Shown in pieces: positions 6,666 through 11,074 of a stretch of DNA of 11,074 nt (position 1 is the stretch's first letter; each line of letters begins with the position of its first letter). The position numbers were made by a program, and so were the translations under genes. Source of the DNA: Candidatus Methanosuratincola petrocarbonis (ex Vanwonterghem et al. 2016) (GTDB lineage Archaea > Thermoproteota > Methanomethylicia > Methanomethylicales > Methanomethylicaceae); the NCBI GenBank assembly GCA_001717015.1, contig MAGV01000080.1:19231-30304 (forward strand). The letters run 5' to 3'. The notes below the pieces were generated by a model, which searched no databases, was not told the origin of the DNA, and saw only the letters and a program-made list of their open reading frames with translations.

Positions 6666-7445
6666 ATGGAGCGGGGAGCCGTCATTGAAGTCAAGGACCT
6701 TGATGTGATGCGTTCTGGCGCGCTGGTCATCCAGGGCGCGAGCTTTGAGATCGACAAAGGGGACTATGTTGGCATAGTCGGGCCGAACGGAGGCGGGAAG
6801 ACGACCTTGCTGCTCGCCGTTCTGGGCATCATCCCGCGGCAGAGGGGCACAGTTAAGATCTTCGGCAAAGACCTCGAGAGGTTCTCAGACTGGGGGAAGA
6901 TTGCTTACGTTTCGCAGGACGCAATCAACTTCGATTCCGACTTCCCGCTCACGGTGAGGGAGCTCGTTTCCCTCGGCCGGCTAGGTCCGAGGAGCATCGG
7001 CAGGCCCCTCAAGAGGGCTGACTGGAGTAGGGTCGACGAGGCTCTTGAATTCATGGGGATCTCCGACCTTGCGGGGAAGAGGATAGGGGAGCTCTCGGGC
7101 GGTCAGAAGCAGCGCATGTTCGTCGCGATGGCGCTGGTCAGGGATCCCGATGTGATAATCCTTGACGAGCCGGTGGCTGGGATCGACGCCGTCACCCAGG
7201 AGAAGTTCTACCAGAAGATGAGCGACCTCAACCAGAGGAAGGGCATCACGATCCTGATGGTGTCGCACGACCTCACCGCAGTCTTCTGCAGGATGTCGAA
7301 GCTCATCTGCGTCAACAGGGAGGTCAACGTGGCAGAGATCACGCCTGATGTGGATCCGAACGAGATACTCCGGAAGGCCTATGGCGAGCACTTCCACTTC
7401 GTCTTCCACAGGCACGAATGCAAGGGGGAGTTCAGGAATGATTAG
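6666..7445 (+). CDS. znuC: ZnuC-like ABC transporter ATP-binding protein (metal uptake)
   Basis: This is the cytoplasmic ATPase subunit energising metal import with the ZnuA- and ZnuB-like proteins. The 259-residue chain has Walker A GPNGGGKTT (39-47), Q-loop Gln84 (VSQD), signature LSGGQ (143-147), Walker B VIILDEP (163-169) with GID D-loop, and switch His201 (VSHD). The C-terminus is rich in metal-ligand residues, EHFHFVFHRHEC (241-252: four His and a Cys), a tail seen in some ZnuC-type ATPases and possibly regulatory. The start ATG 6666 follows a GGTGGA site by 5 bases. A 113-base gap from znuA holds a hairpin and a T6 run (6617-6622), so znuA may be expressed at a different level from znuCB. 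The 3' end overlaps the permease start by 8 bases, which implies translational coupling. Confidence 0.88.
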   Translation: MERGAVIEVKDLDVMRSGALVIQGASFEIDKGDYVGIVGPNGGGKTTLLLAVLGIIPRQRGTVKIFGKDLERFSDWGKIAYVSQDAINFDSDFPLTVRELVSLGRLGPRSIGRPLKRADWSRVDEALEFMGISDLAGKRIGELSGGQKQRMFVAMALVRDPDVIILDEPVAGIDAVTQEKFYQKMSDLNQRKGITILMVSHDLTAVFCRMSKLICVNREVNVAEITPDVDPNEILRKAYGEHFHFVFHRHECKGEFRND

Positions 7446-8259
7446 CCCTGCCTTCTCATTCTTCGACCTGCTCGGCTACCAGTTCTTCCAGTACGCTTTG
7501 ATTGGCGGAAGCCTGGCGGCATTTGCCTGCGGGTGGATCGGCCTCTTCCTTGTGCTTAGGAGGGAAGCAATGATAGTCGACGGGGTAGCGCACACCGCAT
7601 TCGGCGGGATAGCCATTGGGATTTTCCTGGGCATCGACCCGATCCTCTCTGCGCTGGTCGTCTCGATCCTCGCGGTCCTGGGCATCAGCTACATGAGGGG
7701 GAAAGGGTTGGCGCATTCCGACTCTGCGACGGCTGTAATGCTCGCCCTAGGCTTCTCGACAGGGCTGATAGTGGTAAGCCTGGCAGGCGGCTTCAGCGTC
7801 GACCTCTTCACATACCTGTTCGGGTCCATCCTCACCATCAGCCAGCAGGACTTGCTGCTCGTCACGGCTCTGGGGTTGGTGGTATTGGCATTCCTCACGC
7901 TCTTCTACAAGGAGATCTTGGCCATAACTTTCGATGCCGAGTCAGCGAGGATGATGGGGATCCCGGTCCGCACGATATCCCTGATATTCAACCTCATAGT
8001 CGCATTGACGATCATACTCTCCATAAGGATAATCGGGATCATATTGGTGGTCGCGCTGATCGTGCTCCCAGCACTCGCAGCCCTCCAGCTGCGCCTCTCC
8101 TTCAGGAGGACTGTGGTCTCGACTGTGCTCATTGGGGTCCTCAGCACTGTCCTGGGGGTGATCGTCTCTGCGTTCTACAATGTGGCCACCAGCGGCATCA
8201 TCGTCTTCACAATGGTGGCGGTTTACCTGATCGTCGCAGCCTACGCGCGGCTTGGGTGA
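7438..8259 (+). CDS. znuB: ZnuB-like ABC-3 family metal permease
   Basis: This is the integral membrane subunit of the metal importer, 273 residues with about eight hydrophobic segments (roughly 17-40, 52-66, 69-85, 98-117, 138-157, 177-195, 196-214, 219-270 as two spans). Family marks are RREAMIVDGVAHTAFGGIAIG after span 1, matching the ABC-3 pattern of an alternative-promoter-like SHA/AHT motif, and SIRIIGIILVVALIVLPALAAL late in the protein. The frame is open further upstream within znuC. ATG 7438 is preferred because GGGGGAG lies 7 bases before it and because the protein then begins with a normal short cytoplasmic N-terminus. The ABC-3 family carries Zn, Mn or Fe; no residue visible here settles the metal. 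A nickel-sensing regulator gene follows 220 bases downstream on the same strand. Confidence 0.88.
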   Translation: MISPAFSFFDLLGYQFFQYALIGGSLAAFACGWIGLFLVLRREAMIVDGVAHTAFGGIAIGIFLGIDPILSALVVSILAVLGISYMRGKGLAHSDSATAVMLALGFSTGLIVVSLAGGFSVDLFTYLFGSILTISQQDLLLVTALGLVVLAFLTLFYKEILAITFDAESARMMGIPVRTISLIFNLIVALTIILSIRIIGIILVVALIVLPALAALQLRLSFRRTVVSTVLIGVLSTVLGVIVSAFYNVATSGIIVFTMVAVYLIVAAYARLG

Positions 8260-8450
8260 CCCTTTCCGTGCCAGGGGCGGCAACCCGTTCGGAGATGGGT
8301 CCTTCCGGTGCCGTGGCATAATTATATACCTGCGCCCCGATAAGAAATGTGGAAATGCATCCTTGCCGCCATCCAGGGCTCGCTCAAAAAAGGAAAAGCG
8401 AGCGGTGCGCCCTGCTCTGGCGCGGAAATGGATTTGAATAATGGATGGAA
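8260..8450 (+). other. Structured GC-rich spacer with a TATA box, between znuB and nikR
   Basis: No convincing protein gene lies here. The first part (8261-8320) has two related segments exactly 40 bases apart, CCTTTCCGTGCC (8261) and CCTTCCGGTGCC (8301), each followed by GGCA so that each can fold into a small TGCC/GGCA hairpin. A good TATA box, ATTATATA, lies at 8321-8328. Downstream are two further stems: GCTCGCT/AGCGAGC (8378-8384 with 8397-8403, 12-base loop) and GCGCC/GGCGC (8407-8411 with 8419-8423). A transcript from about 8351 would carry both stems and a 28-codon ORF from ATG 8355 to TAA 8441. It could be a small RNA, a nikR leader, a transporter 3' untranslated region, or chance. 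Confidence 0.4.
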
Positions 8451-8456
8451 TATTAT
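8449..8456 (+). promoter_or_regulatory. TATA box of nikR, flanked by ATGGATGG direct repeats
   Basis: AATATTAT is centred 27.5 bases before GTG 8480, the same geometry as the padR and acs promoters. Identical octamers ATGGATGG at 8441-8448 and 8461-8468 flank it, 20 bases apart (about two helical turns), with a further ATGGAT at 8428. They are placed where an autoregulatory site would be, but they do not match the Escherichia coli NikR palindrome. Confidence 0.5.
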
Positions 8457-8479
8457 CGAAATGGATGGTATGAAAATTG

Positions 8480-8872
8480 GTGATCGTGAGCATCTCTCTC
8501 CCCGAGGATCTCCTCTCTGAGCTCGACAATGTGCTCGGGAAGGAGTGGTACGCCAGCAGATCGGAAGTAATCAGGCATGCAGTACGGAAGTACATCACCG
8601 AGTACAGGTCGCTGGAAAAGATCGAGGGCGAAGTGATGGCCACTATAACTGTCCTATACGACAAGAGGGAGAAGGGCGAGGCACAGCTCCGCCTGCAGCA
8701 TGAGTTTGGGGACATCATCTCCACATTCCTGCATTCGCATATGGACGACACCACCTGCCTTGAGGTGATGGTCGTGAAGGGGCAGTCAAGGCGCCTGAAG
8801 GAGCTGATAGACGGGATGAAGGCGAACCGCGAGATCAGGCAGATCAGCTTCGCCCTCATGGGGATCGAATAG
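8480..8872 (+). CDS. nikR: NikR-family nickel-responsive transcriptional regulator
   Basis: This is a metal-sensing DNA-binding protein of 130 residues. Residues 1-45 are a ribbon-helix-helix domain (SISLPEDLLSELD, then SRSEVIRHAVRKYI). Residues about 52-130 are the ACT-like nickel-binding and tetramerisation domain. All four high-affinity ligands of the family are present with correct spacing: His74 (LQHEF), His85 and His87 (FLHSHMDD) and Cys93 (TTCLEV). They correspond to His76, His87, His89 and Cys95 of the E. coli protein. The start is not certain: TTG 8477, GTG 8480 or GTG 8486. I chose 8480 because the TATA box at 8449-8456 puts a leaderless transcript start there and the RHH strand then has its usual length. 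It may control itself, the upstream metal transporter, or distant nickel genes. Confidence 0.92.
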   Translation: MIVSISLPEDLLSELDNVLGKEWYASRSEVIRHAVRKYITEYRSLEKIEGEVMATITVLYDKREKGEAQLRLQHEFGDIISTFLHSHMDDTTCLEVMVVKGQSRRLKELIDGMKANREIRQISFALMGIE

Positions 8873-8952
8873 CCGAACCCTGAGCAAAAGGGCTGAGGCT
8901 GCAAGAGACAGTCGAGAACCCCTCTGATTTGAGCGCTGTCGTACCGTATATT

Positions 8953-8972
8953 TGCCCCTTTAAGGCATTTTT
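8953..8972 (+). terminator. Short hairpin plus T5, probable nikR terminator
   Basis: TGCC (8953-8956) pairs with GGCA (8964-8967) around a 7-base loop and is followed directly by TTTTT (8968-8972), about 80 bases past the nikR stop. The stem is only 4 bp, but the T run is in the right place for archaeal termination. Confidence 0.4.
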
Positions 8973-9016
8973 ACCCAAAATCTATAATTATAAATAATTG
9001 TAATTCTACGAAATTC

Positions 9017-9024
9017 TTATATAC
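9017..9024 (+). promoter_or_regulatory. TATA box of the acs transcript
   Basis: TTATATAC, preceded by a BRE-like CGAAATT (9009-9015), is centred 27.5 bases before the A of ATG 9048. This predicts a transcript beginning at or next to the short upstream ORF, with acs about 112 bases further in. An AT-rich tract with the palindrome AATTAT-AA-ATAATT (8986-8999) lies just upstream and could be an activator or operator site. Confidence 0.6.
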
Positions 9025-9047
9025 TTAGTCAAGGAAGTAATTTGCCT

Positions 9048-9137
9048 ATGCCAAAAACAATGTACGTTCAGTTAAATGACATCACGGCACAGTGCAAGCA
9101 GAAGAACTCGGAGACTAGGACAACGAGAGATCGCTAG
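9048..9137 (+). CDS. Possible leaderless upstream ORF (29 aa) in the acs leader
   Basis: ATG 9048 opens 29 codons ending in TAG (9135-9137). The peptide begins MPKTMYVQLNDITAQCKQK and ends in a polar, basic stretch; I recognise no family. The support is positional: the start lies 27.5 bases after the centre of a strong TATA box, the spacing seen for padR and nikR, so the mRNA would begin on this ATG. The ORF ends 9 bases before the GGAGGT site that serves acs, as in a leader peptide or a translationally coupled small gene. It could also be meaningless, with the ribosome loading only at the acs site, or a decayed N-terminus. It has no run of one amino acid to suggest classical attenuation. Confidence 0.4.
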   Translation: MPKTMYVQLNDITAQCKQKNSETRTTRDR

Positions 9138-9159
9138 GCCTCTCAGGGAGGTCACATTT

Positions 9160-11074
9160 TTGGACAGGATCCTCAGCGTACTCCCCACTTCGAAGACCGC
9201 ACACCCTGACGTCAACGTGATGAATGAGATACGCAGGCAGAGCCTTGAAGATCCAGAGACCTTCTGGCACAGGTTTGCCGACGAGCTCTTCTGGTACGAG
9301 AAGAACGGGCCCGTCCTCCAGCCCATCGAAGTCCCCCCTTACGCGCGGTGGTTCCCGCTCTGGAAGACGAATATCTCCTACAATGCTCTTGACCGCCATG
9401 TGAACAGCTGGAGGAAGAACAAGGTCGCCATCTACTGGGAATCAGAGGAAGGCGAGAGGAGGGCCCTCACCTACTACGATCTCTACAAGGAGGTAAACAG
9501 GTTCGCCTCCGTCCTGAAGTCGCTCGGCATCTCCAAAGGAGACCGGGTCACGGTCTACATGCCGATGATCCCTGAGCTGGTGGCGTGCCTGCTTGCGTGC
9601 ACAAGGATAGGCGCGATACACTCAGTGATTTTTGCCGGCTTCACCTCACAGGCCATCGCCGACAGGGTGAACGACTCGCAGAGCAAGATGGTGATCACTT
9701 CGGATGTGTCATGCAGGCGCGGCAGGGCGATCCCTATCAAGGCGATAGTGGACGAGGCCCTGAAGCATACGAGCACGGTCGAGAAGGTCTTGGTCGTCCG
9801 GAGGGGAGAAGGCGACGTTGCGATGGTCGAGGACAGGGATGTCTGGTACCACGAAATCGCAGAGCAGGCGAGCAGGTATGTGGAGCCCGAGCGGCTGGAG
9901 GGGACCTTCCCGAGCTTCATACTATACACGTCAGGGACCACCGGGAAGCCTAAGGGGGCGACACACGGCACCGCAGGTTACATGGTCTGGACTCACTTCA
10001 CGCAGAAGCTCGTCTTTGACATTGACGACAGGGACATCTACTGGTGCACCGCGGACATAGGGTGGATAACCGGGCATACCTATGTCGTCTACGGGCCGCT
10101 CATAAGCGGTGCGACATCGCTCATCTACGATGGGGCGCCTGACTACCCGATGCCGGACAGATGGTGGGACCTCGTCGAGAGGTACGGGGTTACGATATTC
10201 TATACCTCCCCCACTTCGATAAGAATGCACATGAAATACGGTGAGGAGTGGGTCAAGCGCCACGACCTCTCGAGCATCAGGATACTCGGGAGCGTGGGGG
10301 AGCCGATTAACCCTGAGGCCTGGAACTGGTACTACACCAACGTAGGCAGACAGCGGGCGCCGATTGTAGATACTTGGTGGCAGACCGAGACTGGCGGTAT
10401 CATGATAGCGCCGCAGCCGGGGCTCGCCCCCATCCCGCTGAAGCCCGGATCCGCCACGCTCCCCCTGCCGGGCGTGGACGCCGAGGTCTTCACCGAGGAC
10501 GGCAGGATCGCAGGCCCGAACGAGAAGGGGCTATTGGTGATACGGAAGCCTTGGCCAGGGCAGTTCATGACCCTCTGGGGGGACCCTGAGCGGTTCAGGA
10601 GCATATATTTCACCAGGTTCGCCGGGTGCTATTACCCGGGGGACTTTGCCATGAAGGACGAGGACGGGTACTTCTGGCTACTCGGTAGGGCGGACGAGGT
10701 CCTAAAGGTGGCGGGGCACCGGATAGGAACCATTGAGCTGGAGGACGCCCTAATATCGCACCCGGCTGTGGCTGAGTCGGCTGTCGTCGGCAAGTCTGAT
10801 CCGATAAAGATGCAGGTGCCGGTCGCGTTTGTCGTGCTGCGCCCAGGGCACGTACCGTCGCCGCAGCTGAGGATCGAGCTGATAAACCACATAAGGAACA
10901 CGATAGGACCTATAGCCGCACCCGGGGCGGTCTACTTCGTTGACAAGCTCCCGAAGACGAGGAGCGGGAAGATAATGCGGAGGGTAATCGCAGCCGTTGT
11001 TGAGGAGCGCCAGCTGGGTGACATCACTACGCTCGAGGACGAGGCGAGCGTGGACGAGGTGAAGCGCGCATACG
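9160..11074 (+). CDS. acs: AMP-forming acetyl-CoA synthetase (3'-partial)
   Basis: This enzyme activates acetate with ATP and CoA, through an acetyl-AMP intermediate, to acetyl-CoA in the cytoplasm. The frame is unbroken for 638 codons to the window edge, where only the last few residues seem to be missing. Landmarks are the N-terminal RWFPLWKTNISYNALDRH and the P-loop-like YTSGTTGKPKG (256-266). Next come WCTADIGWITGHTY, the acetate-pocket segment DTWWQTETGG (404-413), GRADEVLKVAGHRIGT at the domain hinge, and Lys604 in LPKTRSGKIMRR. That lysine is catalytic and is a known acetylation target in bacterial homologues. The start is taken as TTG 9160, 7 bases after GGAGGT (9147-9152). The in-frame ATG 9076 would add an Arg/Ser-rich stretch that looks like out-of-frame translation. 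It is monocistronic on the left side, with its own promoter and a short upstream ORF. Confidence 0.93.
   Translation, partial: MDRILSVLPTSKTAHPDVNVMNEIRRQSLEDPETFWHRFADELFWYEKNGPVLQPIEVPPYARWFPLWKTNISYNALDRHVNSWRKNKVAIYWESEEGERRALTYYDLYKEVNRFASVLKSLGISKGDRVTVYMPMIPELVACLLACTRIGAIHSVIFAGFTSQAIADRVNDSQSKMVITSDVSCRRGRAIPIKAIVDEALKHTSTVEKVLVVRRGEGDVAMVEDRDVWYHEIAEQASRYVEPERLEGTFPSFILYTSGTTGKPKGATHGTAGYMVWTHFTQKLVFDIDDRDIYWCTADIGWITGHTYVVYGPLISGATSLIYDGAPDYPMPDRWWDLVERYGVTIFYTSPTSIRMHMKYGEEWVKRHDLSSIRILGSVGEPINPEAWNWYYTNVGRQRAPIVDTWWQTETGGIMIAPQPGLAPIPLKPGSATLPLPGVDAEVFTEDGRIAGPNEKGLLVIRKPWPGQFMTLWGDPERFRSIYFTRFAGCYYPGDFAMKDEDGYFWLLGRADEVLKVAGHRIGTIELEDALISHPAVAESAVVGKSDPIKMQVPVAFVVLRPGHVPSPQLRIELINHIRNTIGPIAAPGAVYFVDKLPKTRSGKIMRRVIAAVVEERQLGDITTLEDEASVDEVKRAY

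Noticed and set aside
7348..7437. Upstream start of the ABC-3 permease within znuC
   Set aside because: The extra 30 residues are out-of-frame znuC sequence (Ser/Thr/Arg-rich), whereas ATG 7438 has GGGGGAG at good spacing.
8252..8437. 61-codon open frame after znuB
   Set aside because: Its start lies inside the znuB 3' end, there is no ribosome-binding site or conserved motif, and the composition follows the GC-rich spacer hairpins.
8468..8495. E. coli-type NikR operator GTATGA-N16-TCATAC at the nikR start
   Set aside because: GTATGA is present at 8468-8473, but the base run at the expected second half-site (8490-8495) is GCATCT, matching only 3 of 6. One half-site is not enough.
7942..8904. 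Minus-strand open frame of 320 codons across znuB and nikR
   Set aside because: It lies antisense to two well-supported genes, the translation is low-complexity and Cys/Ser-rich, and it matches no family. It is a shadow of codon bias in the opposite strand.
8873..9000. C/D-box small RNA or tRNA in the nikR-acs spacer
   Set aside because: Several CTGA tetramers occur, but no RTGATGA C box is placed with them, and no tRNA cloverleaf or conserved T-loop was found.
9076..9159. ATG 9076 as the start of acs
   Set aside because: It is in frame, but the added residues are an Arg/Ser-rich stretch unlike any Acs N-terminus, it overlaps the short ORF in another frame, and it has no ribosome-binding site. 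TTG 9160 has GGAGGT at ideal spacing.

Overview
The window reads as chromosomal DNA from an archaeon with moderate to high GC (roughly mid-50s by eye, not computed). The archaeal signs are BRE/TATA-type promoters and start codons lying a near-constant 27-28 bases downstream of TATA-box centres (the leaderless mRNA pattern). There are also GGTGA and GGAGGTGA ribosome-binding sites, T-rich rather than classical hairpin terminators, and an archaeal-type NikR. A TACK-group lineage is possible, but the sequence alone does not fix the taxon. I saw no tRNA, rRNA, CRISPR array, transposase or integrase.

Layout. At 1-866 (+) is the 3' part of a membrane-bound family 2 glycosyltransferase. It converges on a SAICAR synthetase gene, purC (935-1876, -). 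A divergent promoter region (1877-2031) separates purC from a three-gene cluster: a PadR-family repressor (2032-2616), a DrrA-like ABC ATPase and an ABC-2 permease, probably a self-regulated efflux system. A HAD-IIA (NagD-like) phosphatase (4654-5481, -) converges on that operon. It diverges, across an AT-rich spacer, from a metal-uptake ABC system: a ZnuA-like binding lipoprotein or membrane-anchored protein, a ZnuC-like ATPase and a ZnuB-like permease (5596-8259). After a 220-base structured spacer comes nikR, with all four high-affinity nickel ligands. Last is an AMP-forming acetyl-CoA synthetase, acs, which runs off the right edge.

How it fits together. The PadR/ABC cluster is a standard drug or lipid efflux arrangement, with a dyad lying over the repressor's own TATA box. 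The metal cluster pairs a transporter family usually associated with Zn or Mn with a nickel-sensing regulator. That raises a real question about the transported metal, sharpened by a binding protein that seems to lack the usual C-terminal acidic ligand and an ATPase with a His/Cys-rich tail. The acs gene has no good start in its first in-frame ATG region. Instead it has a TTG start behind a GGAGGT site, preceded on the same predicted transcript by a 29-codon ORF whose ATG sits exactly where a leaderless transcript would begin.

Most of the window is ordinary core and accessory archaeal gene content. The least explained parts are the acs upstream ORF, the structured spacer at 8260-8479, and the NikR/Znu pairing.
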